Source: Pseudomonadota bacterium (GTDB lineage: Bacteria; Pseudomonadota; Gammaproteobacteria; Enterobacterales; Enterobacteriaceae). From it: a stretch of 56,875 nt of DNA. A model generated the notes under the pieces. That model saw only the letters and a list, made by a program, of their open reading frames with translations. It did no database searches and was not told where the DNA came from. The stretch spans positions 1 to 56,875 of the forward strand of contig JAGTSE010000023.1 of the NCBI GenBank assembly GCA_018261615.1. Reading direction: 5' to 3'. Shown here one piece after another: positions 37,898-49,348 of this stretch; position 1 is the first letter of the stretch, and each line of letters opens with the position of its first letter. The position numbers and the translations under genes are program-made.

Positions 37898-38401
37898 ATG
37901 ACCGGTATGAGTAATGTAGCAAAACTGGCTGGCGAGCCGTCAGGGCAGGAATTCCTGGTATTCACTCTGGGCGATGAAGAGTACGGCATCGATATTCTCA
38001 AAGTGCAGGAAATTCGTGGCTACGATCAGGTGACCCGTATCGCCAATACCCCGGACTTTATCAAAGGTGTGACCAACCTACGTGGCGTGATCGTGCCGAT
38101 TGTTGACCTGCGCGTGAAGTTCAGCCAGGGCGACGTCGAGTATGATGAGAACACCGTGGTCATCGTTCTGAATCTGGGGCAGCGTGTGGTTGGTATCGTG
38201 GTGGATGGCGTTTCTGATGTGCTTTCCCTGGCATCGGATCAGATCCGCCCGGCACCGGAATTCGCCGTCACCCTGTCCACTGAATACCTGACCGGCCTCG
38301 GCGCGCTTGGTGACCGGATGCTGATTCTGGTGAACATCGAAAAACTGCTCAACAGCGAAGAGATGGCGCTGCTGGACATGGCGGCAACGCACGTCGCGTA
38401 A
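37898..38401 (+). CDS. cheW: chemotaxis coupling protein CheW
   Basis: A 167-residue adaptor linking receptors to CheA. SH3-like subdomains: [25 protein letters not shown] and [19 protein letters not shown], the latter the CheW signature, then [15 protein letters not shown]. Last gene of the motAB-cheAW operon; terminator at 38414. Confidence 0.98.
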   Translation: MTGMSNVAKLAGEPSGQEFLVFTLGDEEYGIDILKVQEIRGYDQVTRIANTPDFIKGVTNLRGVIVPIVDLRVKFSQGDVEYDENTVVIVLNLGQRVVGIVVDGVSDVLSLASDQIRPAPEFAVTLSTEYLTGLGALGDRMLILVNIEKLLNSEEMALLDMAATHVA

Positions 38402-38413
38402 CCGCCATACAAG

Positions 38414-38446
38414 AGCGGATGACTCACCGGTCATCCGCTTTTTTTA
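38414..38446 (+). terminator. terminator after cheW
   Basis: A 10 bp perfect stem, AGCGGATGAC (38414-38423) with GTCATCCGCT (38430-38439), then seven T. It separates the motA operon from the tar operon. Confidence 0.92.
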
Positions 38447-38718
38447 TACCCTTTTCTGTCGATTATTTTGTATATCTTTCACTGCCTTTAAATAACGAGT
38501 TAAGTCCTTCTAATCATTTATTTTTAGTGATAATAAATCTATATTTTGCATAGTCACTCTTTTTGCAATTCTTCAGTCATTAAACCGCTATCGGTGCGGC
38601 ATTAACCTTGACTGGCGGTACCTTACAACGCTGACCGCGTCCGCGCAGGGAACAGACAGTAATATCCTGATCGTGAACACTGCATTTTACTTTCCCATTT
38701 TATTCCCTTTCGCAAATG
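38447..38718. other. 272 bp spacer before the tar promoter
   Basis: AT-rich sequence between the cheW terminator and the sigma-28 promoter of tar. I see no open frame, tRNA or strong hairpin in it. Confidence 0.5.
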
Positions 38719-38745
38719 TAAAGTTCCCAGGGCGCATGCCGATAA
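38719..38745 (+). promoter_or_regulatory. sigma-28 (FliA) promoter of tar-tap-cheRBYZ
   Basis: TAAA (38719-38722), exactly 15 bp spacer, GCCGATAA (38738-38745): a perfect match to the sigma-28 consensus, 31 bp before the tar ATG. It shows that the receptor/che operon is a class 3 unit under FliA from region 2. Confidence 0.95.
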
Positions 38746-38776
38746 CACCATTAAGAACATATCGAAAGGGTGTTGT

Positions 38777-40441
38777 ATGTTGAACCGTATCCGCGTCGTT
38801 ACACTGCTGATGAGTGTGCTGGCAGTATTTGCCTTGTTGCAGCTCGTATCAGGGGGGCTTTTTTTCTCGTCCCTTAAGCAAAACCAGCAGAGTTTTGCTG
38901 CCTCTAATGAGCTGCGTATGCAACAAACTGAACTGGGTAAAGCCTGGGAATTAATGCTGCAAACACGTATCAACCTGAGTCGTTCGTCGGCACGTATGTT
39001 GCTCGATCCGAGCAACCAGCAGAGCAGCGCCAAAACTGACCTGTTGAACAGTGCGAAAGCCTCTCTGGCGGAAGCAGCAAAACATTACGACGCCTTTCAT
39101 AACATGCCATCGCTGCCGGAAATGGATGCGGCGCGCCAGGCGCTGGATGAGAAATACCGTACCTATAATGCCGCGCTGACGGAGCTGGTTCAGTTTCTGG
39201 AGAGTGGCAATATCAATGGCTTTATGGCGCAACCGACTCAGGGGATGCAAAACGCCCTCGGTGACGCGATGGCAAAATATGCCGCAGTGAGCGACAGCCT
39301 CTACCGTAATGCCTGGGAGCAGAGCGTCAGCGATTACACCTTTGCGAAATGGCAGATGGCGATTCTGGCGCTGGCGTTGGTGATTGTACTGACCGGCATC
39401 TGGTACGGGATCCGCCGTATTTTGCTGTCGCCATTATCATCGGTCATCGCTCATATCCGCGAAATCGCGGGCGGTAACCTGACGCATACGCTGACGATTG
39501 CCGGTCGTAGCGAAATGACGGAACTGGCGCAAAGCGTCGATCATATGCAGAACGCGTTAATCGATACCGTTACCAATGTGCGCCAGGGTTCGGATGCCAT
39601 TTACTCTGGCACCAGCGAAATTGCTGCCGGAAATAACGATCTCTCGTCGCGCACCGAAGAACAAGCCTCGGCGCTGGAGCAGACCGCTGCCAGTATGGAA
39701 GAGTTGACGGCGACAGTTAAGCAGAACGCTGACAACGCCCGTCAGGCTTCGCTGCTGGCGAAAAGTGCGTCGGAAACCGCCGAACGCGGCGGCAAAGTCG
39801 TCGATGGTGTGGTGAAAACGATGCACGATATCGCCACCAGTTCGCAGAAAATCGCTGACATTATCGGGGTGATCGATGGTATTGCCTTCCAGACCAATAT
39901 CCTGGCGCTGAACGCGGCAGTAGAAGCAGCGCGTGCGGGCGAGCAGGGGCGCGGCTTTGCCGTTGTTGCCGGAGAAGTCCGTAATCTGGCCAGCCGCAGT
40001 GCCCAGGCTGCGAAAGAGATTAAAACATTAATTGAAGATTCCGTTTCCCGCGTGGATACCGGCTCGGTACTTGTGGAGAGTGCGGGTGAAACCATGTCGG
40101 ACATTGTTAACGCCGTAACGCGTGTTAACGACATCATGGGTGAGATTGCCTCGGCATCGGACGAACAGAGCCGTGGCATCGATCAGGTTGCGCTGGCGGT
40201 ATCCGAGATGGATCGCGTCACGCAACAGAATGCGTCACTGGTACAACAATCGGCAGCCGCAGCCGCTGCCTTAGAAGAACAAGCCAGTCGATTGACGATG
40301 GCGGTATCTGCTTTCCGCCTTTCTTCTGTATCCGGCAAACCGGCGCAGCGTGCCTTAACTCCGGCAGCAGGCAGCGCTAAGACCCCGGCGCGGAGTCGCC
40401 AACTTGCAACCGGACAAGAAGATAACTGGGAAACATTTTAG
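38777..40441 (+). CDS. tar: methyl-accepting chemotaxis protein II (aspartate/maltose receptor Tar)
   Basis: A 554-residue inner-membrane receptor. TM1 about 7-30, periplasmic ligand domain to about 190 with the arginines of the aspartate pocket ([16 protein letters not shown]; Arg64, Arg69, Arg73 by alignment), TM2 ([18 protein letters not shown]), HAMP, then the four-helix signalling bundle with hairpin tip [20 protein letters not shown]. The C-terminus ends in NWETF, the tether for CheR and CheB. Closer to Tar than Tsr in the ligand domain (SSNQQS-like region, PTQGMQN). Confidence 0.95.
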   Translation: MLNRIRVVTLLMSVLAVFALLQLVSGGLFFSSLKQNQQSFAASNELRMQQTELGKAWELMLQTRINLSRSSARMLLDPSNQQSSAKTDLLNSAKASLAEAAKHYDAFHNMPSLPEMDAARQALDEKYRTYNAALTELVQFLESGNINGFMAQPTQGMQNALGDAMAKYAAVSDSLYRNAWEQSVSDYTFAKWQMAILALALVIVLTGIWYGIRRILLSPLSSVIAHIREIAGGNLTHTLTIAGRSEMTELAQSVDHMQNALIDTVTNVRQGSDAIYSGTSEIAAGNNDLSSRTEEQASALEQTAASMEELTATVKQNADNARQASLLAKSASETAERGGKVVDGVVKTMHDIATSSQKIADIIGVIDGIAFQTNILALNAAVEAARAGEQGRGFAVVAGEVRNLASRSAQAAKEIKTLIEDSVSRVDTGSVLVESAGETMSDIVNAVTRVNDIMGEIASASDEQSRGIDQVALAVSEMDRVTQQNASLVQQSAAAAAALEEQASRLTMAVSAFRLSSVSGKPAQRALTPAAGSAKTPARSRQLATGQEDNWETF

Positions 40442-40482
40442 CAGTTCTTAACCGCGGAGATTTTCCGCCAGATGGGGCGTTA

Positions 40483-42081
40483 ATGTTTAATCGTATTCGT
40501 ATCTCGACAACACTTTTTTTGATTTTGATTGTGTGTGGCCTGTTACAGATCGGCAGTAACGGATTGTCCTTCTGGGCTTTTAAACAAAGTACATCGCATT
40601 TACAGGAAGTAGCGAACAGCAACCATCAACGCAGCGCTCTGATGCAGATCCGGGCCACGTTACTTGAAGCGAGCACATTACTGAATAAAGCGGGTACGCT
40701 CACGGCATTAAGTTATCCGCCTGATGATATTAAAGCTCTGATGACGCAGGCAAAAGCCAGCCTGAAACGGGCAGATGAGAAAGAGAAAGAGTTTCTGGAT
40801 ATTGCCACAACTACGTCTGCGGGGGAGAAGTTGCAGGATGGGACGAAAGCGACGTATGCCGCCTGGCGCAGCGATCTGGAACATCAGGCCACCTGGCTTG
40901 AAAATAACCAGCTATCAGATTTTATGACCGCGCCGGTGAAGGAGTCTCAGGACCAGTTTGACGCGAATTTTAACGCGTGGGAAAAGCACATTGACGAATT
41001 TGCCGAGAAGGCTCGGCAGAACAGCGAAGGTAATTATCATCGTTCGGCGGCCATTTTTATTGCTGTGGTGATCCTTGCTGCGCTGATTACCAGCATCGCG
41101 CTGTTCTGGTCGCGCAAAATGATTGTTCAGCCGCTGGCGATCATCAGCAGCCATTTTGACAGCATCGCTGCAGGTAATCTGGCGCAGCCGATTGTCGTTA
41201 ACGGACGTAATGAAATATCGGCGATCTTCACCAGCCTGAAAAAAATGCAGGCTGCGCTGCGTACTACGGTCAGCGATGTTCGGCAGGGCAGTTACGCCAT
41301 GCATACCGGTATTTCGGAGATTGCGTCAGGCAACAATGACTTATCGGCGCGTACTGAACAGCAAGCCGCTTCGCTGGCGCAAACGGCAGCCAGCATGGAG
41401 CAGTTGACCGCGACAGTCGGACAGAATGCCGACAACGCCCGTCAGGCCTCCGGTCTGGCGCAGAGCGCGGCGGAAACTGCGAGAAAGGGCGGGCAGCAAA
41501 CCACCAGCGTGGCGAGTACCATGCGGGAGATTGCCGGCAGTTCGCAGAAAATTGGCGATATCATCAGCGTGATTGATGGCATTGCGTTTCAGACCAATAT
41601 CCTCGCGCTGAACGCCGCAGTGGAAGCCGCGCGTGCGGGTGAGCAAGGCCGAGGATTTGCCGTGGTGGCTGGGGAAGTGCGTAACCTGGCCAGCCGCAGC
41701 GCCCAGGCGGCAAAAGAGATTAAGGGTCTGATTGAAGAGTCGGTATCCCGTGTACAACAGGGTTCCACGCTGGTGGATACCGCCGCGCAGACGATGACGG
41801 AAATTGTCCGCTCGGTGACGCAGGTCAACGACATTATGGGCGAGATTGCCTCTGCGTCGGATGAACAGCGTCGCGGCATTGAGCAGGTTGCGCTGGCGGT
41901 CAGCCAGATGGATCAGGTCACGCAGCAGAACGCATCGCTGGTAGAAGAGGCCGCTTCCGCGACCGAACAACTGGCAAACCAGGCGGATAATCTGACCTCG
42001 TTAGTGGCTGTATTTAAGATTGAAGAGCACATTGCATTACCCGACGTGGCACTGGCCAAAGCTGTGCTTACTGCATCCTGA
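40483..42081 (+). CDS. tap: methyl-accepting chemotaxis protein IV (Tap, dipeptide receptor)
   Basis: A 532-residue receptor with the same plan as Tar. N-terminus [20 protein letters not shown] and the ligand-domain block [18 protein letters not shown] match E. coli Tap, which senses dipeptides through DppA and also pyrimidines. No NWETF tail, as in other low-abundance receptors. 41 bp after tar. Between residues 100 and 175 the ligand domain is much changed from E. coli. Confidence 0.95.
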   Translation: MFNRIRISTTLFLILIVCGLLQIGSNGLSFWAFKQSTSHLQEVANSNHQRSALMQIRATLLEASTLLNKAGTLTALSYPPDDIKALMTQAKASLKRADEKEKEFLDIATTTSAGEKLQDGTKATYAAWRSDLEHQATWLENNQLSDFMTAPVKESQDQFDANFNAWEKHIDEFAEKARQNSEGNYHRSAAIFIAVVILAALITSIALFWSRKMIVQPLAIISSHFDSIAAGNLAQPIVVNGRNEISAIFTSLKKMQAALRTTVSDVRQGSYAMHTGISEIASGNNDLSARTEQQAASLAQTAASMEQLTATVGQNADNARQASGLAQSAAETARKGGQQTTSVASTMREIAGSSQKIGDIISVIDGIAFQTNILALNAAVEAARAGEQGRGFAVVAGEVRNLASRSAQAAKEIKGLIEESVSRVQQGSTLVDTAAQTMTEIVRSVTQVNDIMGEIASASDEQRRGIEQVALAVSQMDQVTQQNASLVEEAASATEQLANQADNLTSLVAVFKIEEHIALPDVALAKAVLTAS

Positions 42082-42105
42082 AAATAACCTGGTTGAGAAG
42101 GCGCT

Positions 42106-42975
42106 ATGACATCATCACTGCCCACAGGGCAAACGTCATCAATACTGCAACAGATGACACAACGTCTGGCGTTGTCCGATGCGCATTTCCGTCGGATATG
42201 TCAATTGATCTACCAGCGTGCGGGGATCGTTCTTGCGGATCATAAACGCGATATGGTGTACAACCGCCTTGTTCGCCGTTTACGCACGCTAGGGTTGGAT
42301 GATTTTGGTCGCTATCTGAGCATGCTGGAAGCGAACCAGAACAGCGCCGAGTGGCAAGCGTTTATCAACTCGCTGACCACCAATCTCACCGCGTTTTTCC
42401 GGGAAGCGCATCACTTCCCGGTACTGGCTGAACATGCGCGTAAGCGCACGGGGGAATACCGTGTATGGAGCGCCGCAGCCTCTACCGGGGAAGAACCTTA
42501 TTCGCTGGCGATTACCCTTGCTGATACGCTGGGCATGACGCCGGGGCGCTGGAAAGTGTTTGCCAGCGATATCGACACGGAAGTGCTGGAAAAGGCACGC
42601 AGCGGTATTTATCGGCAGGACGAGTTGAAAACTCTCTCGCCACAACAGATGCAACGCTATTTTATGCGTGGAACTGGCCCACATGCAGGATTGGTACGTG
42701 TACGGCAAGAACTGGCGAATTACGTCGAATTTACCACGGTGAACCTGCTGGATAAACAGTACAACGTGCCGGGGCCTTTTGACGCAATTTTTTGTCGTAA
42801 CGTAATGATTTATTTTGATAAAACGACGCAACAGGACATTCTGCGTCGTTTTGCTCCGCTGCTTAAGCCGGACGGATTACTGTTTGCCGGGCATTCGGAG
42901 AACTTCAGCAACCTCGTGCGCGAGTTCAGCCTCCGCGGGCAGACTGTTTACGCGCTTAGTAAGGATAAAGCATGA
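42106..42975 (+). CDS. cheR: chemotaxis protein methyltransferase CheR
   Basis: A 289-residue SAM-dependent enzyme that methylates receptor glutamates. N-terminal helical domain, then the SAM site with [20 protein letters not shown] and [15 protein letters not shown], and [14 protein letters not shown]. Stop overlaps cheB as ATGA. Confidence 0.98.
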   Translation: MTSSLPTGQTSSILQQMTQRLALSDAHFRRICQLIYQRAGIVLADHKRDMVYNRLVRRLRTLGLDDFGRYLSMLEANQNSAEWQAFINSLTTNLTAFFREAHHFPVLAEHARKRTGEYRVWSAAASTGEEPYSLAITLADTLGMTPGRWKVFASDIDTEVLEKARSGIYRQDELKTLSPQQMQRYFMRGTGPHAGLVRVRQELANYVEFTTVNLLDKQYNVPGPFDAIFCRNVMIYFDKTTQQDILRRFAPLLKPDGLLFAGHSENFSNLVREFSLRGQTVYALSKDKA

Positions 42976-44021
42976 GTAAAATCAGGGTGTTGTCCGTCGA
43001 TGATTCCGCATTGATGCGCCAGATCATGACAGAAATTATCAATAGCCACAGCGATATGGAGATGGTGGCGACGGCGCCAGATCCGTTGGTCGCCCGGGAT
43101 TTAATCAAAAAATTCAACCCGGATGTATTAACGCTGGATGTAGAAATGCCACGCATGGATGGGTTGGATTTTCTCGAGAAATTAATGCGTCTGCGGCCAA
43201 TGCCGGTAGTGATGGTCTCCTCGCTGACTGGTAAAGGCTCGGAAGTGACGTTGCGTGCGCTGGAACTGGGGGCGATTGATTTCGTCACCAAACCGCAAAT
43301 CGGCATTCGTGAAGGCATGCTGGCCTACAGCGAAATGATTGCTGAGAAAGTGCGTACCGCTTCGCGTGCGCGTATTGCTGCGCATAAAACGATGGAAGCG
43401 CCCGTGGCGCTGAAGGCTGGCCCGCTGCTTAGCTCGGAAAAATTGCTGGTCATCGGGGCGTCAACCGGAGGAACAGAGGCAATTCGTCATGTACTCCAGC
43501 CATTGCCGCTCTCAAGTCCGGCTATTCTAATCACTCAGCATATGCCGCCGGGCTTTACCCGCTCATTTGCTGAGCGTTTGAACAAGCTCTGTCAGATCAG
43601 CGTCAAGGAAGCGGAAGATGGTGAGCGCGTTCTGCCGGGACATGCGTATATTGCTCCGGGTGATAAACATATGGAGCTCGCGCGTAGCGGGGCGAACTAT
43701 CAGATTAAGATCCACGATGGGCCGCCGGTTAACCGGCACCGTCCGTCGGTGGACGTGCTGTTTCATTCGGTCGCGAAATATGCGGGGCGCAATGCCGTAG
43801 GCGTGATTCTTACGGGGATGGGCAATGATGGCGCGGTGGGCATGTTAGCAATGCACCAGGCGGGAGCCTGGACCATCGCACAAAACGAAGCAAGTTGTGT
43901 GGTGTTCGGCATGCCGCGTGAGGCCATCAATATGGGTGGCGTCAGCGAAGTGGTCGATCTTAGCCAGGTAAGCCAGCAGATGCTGGCGAAAATCAGTGCC
44001 GGACAGGCAATACGTATTTGA
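42972..44021 (+). CDS. cheB: chemotaxis methylesterase/glutamine deamidase CheB
   Basis: A 349-residue enzyme that removes receptor methyl groups. Receiver domain with Asp56 ([11 protein letters not shown]) phosphorylated by CheA; C-terminal esterase with catalytic Ser in [16 protein letters not shown] (about 164), His in [17 protein letters not shown] (about 190) and Asp in [12 protein letters not shown] (about 286). Confidence 0.98.
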   Translation: MSKIRVLSVDDSALMRQIMTEIINSHSDMEMVATAPDPLVARDLIKKFNPDVLTLDVEMPRMDGLDFLEKLMRLRPMPVVMVSSLTGKGSEVTLRALELGAIDFVTKPQIGIREGMLAYSEMIAEKVRTASRARIAAHKTMEAPVALKAGPLLSSEKLLVIGASTGGTEAIRHVLQPLPLSSPAILITQHMPPGFTRSFAERLNKLCQISVKEAEDGERVLPGHAYIAPGDKHMELARSGANYQIKIHDGPPVNRHRPSVDVLFHSVAKYAGRNAVGVILTGMGNDGAVGMLAMHQAGAWTIAQNEASCVVFGMPREAINMGGVSEVVDLSQVSQQMLAKISAGQAIRI

Positions 44022-44032
44022 ACCAGGAGTAA

Positions 44033-44428
<396 letters not shown>

Positions 44429-44438
44429 GGACCGGACT

Positions 44439-45083
44439 ATGTTGCAACCTTCAATAAAACCTTCTGAAGAGCATTCGCCCAGCGACATTATTGCCCGCAT
44501 CGGTAGCCTGACGCGTATGCTGCGCGATAGTCTGCGCGAGTTAGGCCTGGATCAAGCGATTGCCGAAGCGGCGGAAGCGATTCCGGATGCGCGCGATCGC
44601 CTGGATTATGTGGTTCAGATGACAGCGCAGGCCGCAGAGCGTGCGCTGAACAGCGTGGAAGCCTCTCAGCCTCATCAGGATGAGATGGAAAAAAGCTCGA
44701 AAGCGCTGAGCAAGCGCTGGGACGAGTGGTTCGAGAACCCGATTGAACTGGCGGACGCCCGTGAGCTGGTGACTGATACCCGCAAGTTTCTCGGTGAAAT
44801 CCCTGGCCATACCAGCTTCACTAATGCCCAGTTGCTGGATATCATGATGGCGCAGGATTTCCAGGATCTTACCGGTCAGGTGATCAAGCGCATGATGGAC
44901 GTAATCCAGGAGATCGAACGCCAGCTGCTGATGGTGCTGCTGGAAAACATCCCGGATCAGTCTGCGCGGCCGAAACGCGAAAACGAAAGTCTGCTCAATG
45001 GTCCTCAGCTCGACGCCACAAAAGCGGGCGTCGTGGCAAGCCAGGATCAGGTGGACGACCTGCTGGACAGCCTCGGCTTCTGA
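44439..45083 (+). CDS. cheZ: CheY-P phosphatase CheZ
   Basis: A 214-residue helical hairpin dimer. Catalytic Gln147 is in [18 protein letters not shown], and the C-terminal CheY-binding peptide is [15 protein letters not shown]. The start at 44439 (MLQPSIKP) gives the family length and lies 10 bp after cheY. Last gene of the tar operon. Confidence 0.98.
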   Translation: MLQPSIKPSEEHSPSDIIARIGSLTRMLRDSLRELGLDQAIAEAAEAIPDARDRLDYVVQMTAQAAERALNSVEASQPHQDEMEKSSKALSKRWDEWFENPIELADARELVTDTRKFLGEIPGHTSFTNAQLLDIMMAQDFQDLTGQVIKRMMDVIQEIERQLLMVLLENIPDQSARPKRENESLLNGPQLDATKAGVVASQDQVDDLLDSLGF

Positions 45084-45095
45084 TTTGTCGGCACA

Positions 45096-45165
45096 TTCCC
45101 CTTCAGACAGACGGAAGGGGAAGTCAGCACAACAGGGAAAAGGGAGGGGAAACCTTCCTTTTTTA
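45096..45165 (+). terminator. hairpins after cheZ
   Basis: TTCCCCTTC (45096-45104) pairs with GAAGGGGAA (45114-45122). A second, imperfect stem at about 45137-45158 is followed by TTTTTT at 45159-45164. The latter likely ends the tar-cheZ transcript and reaches the stop region of the convergent CPBP pseudogene. Confidence 0.6.
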
Positions 45166-45839
45166 TTGCAGGAAGATATCGCCCACCGCGAAGAGATTCG
45201 ACAGTGCATGTAGCACTATCGGTATCAACAGTCCGCCTGTACCGAGCCGAACGACACATAAACGACAGATAATAGTGCAGAAAAAATAAACAACTGTATA
45301 AAAGTGAGCGGCGCCTGATATTGCGTATGAATGGCGGCAAACAGTAAAGACGTCAGCACAATACCGACTTGTTGCGGCACTTTTCCCCATCCCAGGCCGG
45401 CATTGAGCAAAAAGCCGCGAAAAATAATCTCTTCACTCACCGGGGCTATCAGACAGGCCGTGAATATCCATACCCAACGGGTTAACCCTGCATACCCTGC
45501 CAGGACTTCCAGCCACGGCTCAGGCTGCTGGAATAGCTTTTCCATTACCAGCATCACCACCAGCGCCAGCAACGGTGCCGCAAGGTTTCGCCACGCCAGC
45601 GTACCGAAAGGCAGCAGCCCGTCATAGTGACGTCCGTAATAACGCTACAGCAACAGTGAGCAGGGGAGCAACAGCGCGCCATGCAGAAACGGACAGTCGA
45701 GGCCATTTTGATAAAGACGAATAAAACCCGGAATGAAAATAGCGAAAATGAAAATAGCGAAATAGAACAGGCTGTAATAGATAACAAACGCTGCGATGCA
45801 CACCGCTGTATGAGATGTCCGGTTCGATTGTGCCGGCAT
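45163..45839 (-). pseudogene. CPBP family intramembrane metalloprotease, broken by a stop and a frameshift
   Basis: Reading leftwards from about 45839, one frame encodes hydrophobic segments (IAAFVIYYSLFYFAIFIFAI) to an in-frame TAG at 45645-45647, then continues in the same frame with LPFGTLAWRNLAAPLLALVV. The protease motif SEEIIFRG (EExxxR) follows, then the metal-binding FAAIHTQYQ. Near 45230-45250 the frame shifts, and LGTGGLLIPIVLHALSNLFA completes the last conserved histidine motif before the stop at 45163. Two independent lesions make a working protein unlikely. The family (Abi/CAAX-like) cleaves membrane peptides. It is inserted between cheZ and flhB, where E. coli has no such gene. 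An alternative upstream start at 45872 is possible. Confidence 0.85.
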
Positions 45840-45903
45840 AAAAAAGTGACATCCGTGCAGGGCTATACGCAAAGCCGATCATTATAAAGAAGATTGCCTG
45901 CAA

Positions 45904-46125
45904 TTCTGTTCAGTCGTTAACAATCGGAACAGGGAGGCGAAAAATGGCGTTTAGGCAGGATTTTTCATGTGACATTGCCGTTTTATCCTCGTTTCGGGCA
46001 TGTGGATGAACCCTGAAGGGCAATTCAAATGGCGAAAACCCCCTGTTTTTATGCCTTACTCTGCCCATTAGATACCCTTGACTCTGGCAATATGTTGTCA
46101 AATCCGTAATCCGTGGATGCAGGCC
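45904..46125. other. 222 bp upstream region of flhB
   Basis: Gap between the decayed protease gene and flhB; it must hold the flhBAE promoter. TTGACT at 46078 could be a -35 element, but no matching -10 at 16-18 bp is convincing, as expected for an FlhDC-activated promoter. No FlhDC box was assigned. Confidence 0.4.
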
Positions 46126-47277
46126 GTGGCCTCTGAAGACAACGAAGACAAAACAGAAGCCCCCACAGCGCACCGACTAGAAAAGGCGCGTGAAGAAGGG
46201 CAGGTTCCCCGATCAAAAGAGCTGACATCACTGCTGGTGATGTTGGTGGGTGTCTGCATTCTGTGGTTTGGCGGCGAGGCGTTTGGTCGACGGTTATCGA
46301 TGGCACTCTCTTCCGGACTACGCTTCGATCATAAAATCATCAGCGATCCTGGGCTGTTTGTTGGTCAGGTTATCATGATGCTGAAAACGGCACTGCTGGG
46401 GATGCTGCCGCTGTTAACTGGTGTGGTCATTATCGCGCTGATTGCGCCAGTGATGTTGGGGGGGCTGGTTTTCAGCTCCAAGTCGCTGGAGTTTAATTTT
46501 TCCAAGCTCAATCCGCTGAGTGGTCTTGGGCGACTGTTTTCCTCCCAGGTGGGTGCTGAACTGTTCAAAGCGTTTATGAAAGCTTTGCTGATGGGCAGCG
46601 TCGCCGGGACCTTCGTCTGGCATCACTGGCCGGATATGATGCGCTTGATGAGCGAATCGCCGTTAACGGCCATGGCCAGTGCCCTTAATCTGGCCGGGCT
46701 GTGTGCGCTGCTGGTGTCACTGAGCATCATCCCGATGGTCGGTTTCGACGTTTTCTGGCAGATCTACAGCCATTTGAAAAAATTACGCATGTCGCGCCAG
46801 GACATTCGTGACGAGTTTAAGCAGAGCGAAGGTGACCCGCATATCAAAAGTCGTATTCGCCAGATGCAGCGTGCCGCCGCTCGCCGCCGCATGATGGCCG
46901 ATGTACCGAAAGCCGATGTGATTGTCACCAACCCGACGCACTATGCTGTCGCGCTGCAATATGACGAAAATAAAATGAGCGCGCCGAAAGTGGTGGCGAA
47001 AGGCTCCGGTCTGGTGGCGCTGCGTATTCGCGAGTTGGGTACGGAAAATCGCGTACCGATTCTGGAAGCGCCACCACTGGCGCGTGCGCTTTTCCGTCAT
47101 GCGGAAATTGGACAGCAGATCCCAGGCCAGCTTTATGCGGCGGTAGCCGAAGTGCTGGCGTGGGTATGGCAGTTGAAACGCTGGCGACTGTCAGGCGGAC
47201 AACGACCTGTTAAACCTGAGAATCTTCCGGTGCCTGAAGCGCTGGATTTTATGAACGAGAAGGACACTGATGGCTAA
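46126..47277 (+). CDS. flhB: flagellar type III export protein FlhB
   Basis: A 383-residue export-gate protein that switches substrate from hook to filament. Four transmembrane helices in the first 210 residues; the cytoplasmic part has the self-cleaving motif VIVTNPTHYAVALQYDE (cut after Asn, about 269). Start placed at GTG 46126 (M-ASEDNEDKTEAPT) because it gives exactly the family length and start; ATG 46117 is a close alternative. Overlaps flhA by 8 bp. Confidence 0.96.
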   Translation: MASEDNEDKTEAPTAHRLEKAREEGQVPRSKELTSLLVMLVGVCILWFGGEAFGRRLSMALSSGLRFDHKIISDPGLFVGQVIMMLKTALLGMLPLLTGVVIIALIAPVMLGGLVFSSKSLEFNFSKLNPLSGLGRLFSSQVGAELFKAFMKALLMGSVAGTFVWHHWPDMMRLMSESPLTAMASALNLAGLCALLVSLSIIPMVGFDVFWQIYSHLKKLRMSRQDIRDEFKQSEGDPHIKSRIRQMQRAAARRRMMADVPKADVIVTNPTHYAVALQYDENKMSAPKVVAKGSGLVALRIRELGTENRVPILEAPPLARALFRHAEIGQQIPGQLYAAVAEVLAWVWQLKRWRLSGGQRPVKPENLPVPEALDFMNEKDTDG

Positions 47278-49348
47278 TCTGGTAGCAATGCTGCGTCTGC
47301 CCAGCAATCTGAAATCGACCCAATGGCAAGTGCTTGCCGGGCCAGTGCTCATTTTGCTTATTTTGTCGATGATGGTGCTGCCGCTGCCGGCGTTTGTCCT
47401 CGACCTGCTGTTTACCTTTAATATCGCGTTGTCGATCATGGTGCTGCTGGTGGCGATGTTCACCCAGCGCACGCTCGAATTCGCCGCTTTCCCGACCATT
47501 CTGCTGTTTACCACTTTGCTGCGCCTGGCGCTCAACGTGGCCTCCACGCGAATCATTCTGATGGACGGGCATACCGGTGCCGCCGCCGCAGGTCGCGTGG
47601 TTGAAGCCTTCGGCCACTTCCTGGTCGGCGGCAACTTTGCCATTGGTATCGTGGTGTTCGTCATCCTCGTGATCATCAACTTTATGGTTATCACCAAAGG
47701 TGCCGGACGTATTGCGGAAGTGGGCGCGCGCTTTGTGCTCGATGGGATGCCCGGTAAACAGATGGCGATCGATGCTGATCTTAACGCCGGGATCATCGGC
47801 GAAGATGAGGCGAAACGCCGCCGCTCGGAAGTGACGCAGGAAGCCGATTTTTACGGTTCAATGGATGGTGCGAGTAAGTTCGTCCGTGGCGATGCCATCG
47901 CCGGTATTCTGATCATGGTGATCAACGTCATCGGCGGTCTGCTGGTTGGTGTGCTGCAACATGGCCTGTCGATGGGTGATGCGGCGGAGAGCTATACCCT
48001 GTTGACCATCGGTGATGGCCTTGTTGCGCAGATCCCTGCGCTGGTCATTTCAACCGCAGCGGGCGTTATCGTCACGCGCGTCAGTACCGATGAAGATGTC
48101 GGCCAGCAAATGGTTGGGCAACTCTTCTCTAACCCGCGTGTCATGTTGTTGAGCGCCGGTGTTCTCGGTCTGCTGGGGATGGTGCCTGGCATGCCGAACT
48201 TTGTCTTCCTGCTGTTTACCGCCGCGCTGCTTGGGCTTGCATGGTGGTTGCGCGGACGTCAACAGGAGGCGCCTGTCGAAGCTGCACCGATGAAAGCACC
48301 AGAAAACACACAGGCAGTGGAAGCGACCTGGAATGATGTGCAACTGGAGGATTCCCTCGGAATGGAAGTGGGATACCGCCTGATCCCGATGGTGGATTTC
48401 CAGCAGGATGGCGAGTTGCTGGGACGTATCCGCAGTATCCGTAAGAAATTTGCCCAGGACATGGGCTTCCTGCCGCCGGTGGTACATATTCGCGACAATA
48501 TGGATCTGCCGCCCGCGCGTTACCGTATTTTGATGAAAGGGGTGGAAATTGGCAGCGGTGAAGCCTATCCGGGCCGCTGGCTGGCGATTAACCCTGGCAC
48601 GGCAGCCGGTTCGCTGCCGGGCGAGCAGACTGTCGATCCGGCTTTTGGTCTGGCCGCAATCTGGATCGAGAGCGCGTTGAAAGAGCAGGCGCAAATCCAG
48701 GGCTTTACCGTGGTGGAAGCGAGCACCGTGGTGGCAACGCACCTCAACCACCTGATTGGTCAGTTTTCGCCGGAACTTTTTGGCCGTCAGGAAGCGCAGC
48801 AACTGCTTGATCGCGTCAGTCAGGAGATGCCGAAGCTGACCGAAGATTTAGTACCGGGCGTGGTGACGCTGACCACGCTGCACAAAGTGTTGCAAAACCT
48901 GTTGGCAGAGAAAGTGCCCATTCGTGATATGCGCACCATTCTCGAAACACTGGCCGAGCATGCGCCGTTGCAAACCGACCCGCACGAACTCACCGCGGTG
49001 GTGCGTGTATCGCTTGGCCGTGCAATTACGCAGCAGTGGTTCCCGGGTAATGATGAAGTGCAGGTGATTGGCCTTGATACGCCGCTGGAACGTCTGCTGT
49101 TGCAAGCACTGCAGGGCGGTGGCGGACTGGAGCCGGGTCTGGCCGACCGTTTACTGGAACAGACTCAGGAAGCGCTGGCACGTCAGGAGATGCTCGGCGC
49201 GCCGCCGGTGCTGCTGGTCAACCATGCCCTGCGTCCATTGCTGGCGCGCTTCCTGCGCCGCAGCCTGCCGCAACTGGTGGTGATGTCGAATATGGAGATG
49301 TCCGACAATCGCCATATCCGCATGACAGCAACCATCGGGGGTAAATAA
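47270..49348 (+). CDS. flhA: flagellar type III export protein FlhA
   Basis: A 692-residue export-gate protein. About eight transmembrane helices in the first 330 residues, with the FHIPEP-type cytoplasmic loop GRIAEVGARFVLDGMPGKQMAIDAD (here seen in the conserved LDGMPGKQMAID core). The large cytoplasmic domain follows (VEIGSGEAYPGRWLAINPG; ILETLAEHAP). Stop overlaps flhE (TAATG). Confidence 0.98.
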   Translation: MANLVAMLRLPSNLKSTQWQVLAGPVLILLILSMMVLPLPAFVLDLLFTFNIALSIMVLLVAMFTQRTLEFAAFPTILLFTTLLRLALNVASTRIILMDGHTGAAAAGRVVEAFGHFLVGGNFAIGIVVFVILVIINFMVITKGAGRIAEVGARFVLDGMPGKQMAIDADLNAGIIGEDEAKRRRSEVTQEADFYGSMDGASKFVRGDAIAGILIMVINVIGGLLVGVLQHGLSMGDAAESYTLLTIGDGLVAQIPALVISTAAGVIVTRVSTDEDVGQQMVGQLFSNPRVMLLSAGVLGLLGMVPGMPNFVFLLFTAALLGLAWWLRGRQQEAPVEAAPMKAPENTQAVEATWNDVQLEDSLGMEVGYRLIPMVDFQQDGELLGRIRSIRKKFAQDMGFLPPVVHIRDNMDLPPARYRILMKGVEIGSGEAYPGRWLAINPGTAAGSLPGEQTVDPAFGLAAIWIESALKEQAQIQGFTVVEASTVVATHLNHLIGQFSPELFGRQEAQQLLDRVSQEMPKLTEDLVPGVVTLTTLHKVLQNLLAEKVPIRDMRTILETLAEHAPLQTDPHELTAVVRVSLGRAITQQWFPGNDEVQVIGLDTPLERLLLQALQGGGGLEPGLADRLLEQTQEALARQEMLGAPPVLLVNHALRPLLARFLRRSLPQLVVMSNMEMSDNRHIRMTATIGGK

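Noticed and set aside
41341..41970. 209-codon frame antisense to tap
   Set aside because: It mirrors the repetitive heptad coding of the receptor signalling domain, as similar frames opposite tar do; no independent support.
45622..45903. 93-codon minus-strand frame beginning MQAIFFIMIG
   Set aside because: It is an out-of-frame reading of the CPBP pseudogene; the hydrophobic residues are shared by the overlapping true frame.
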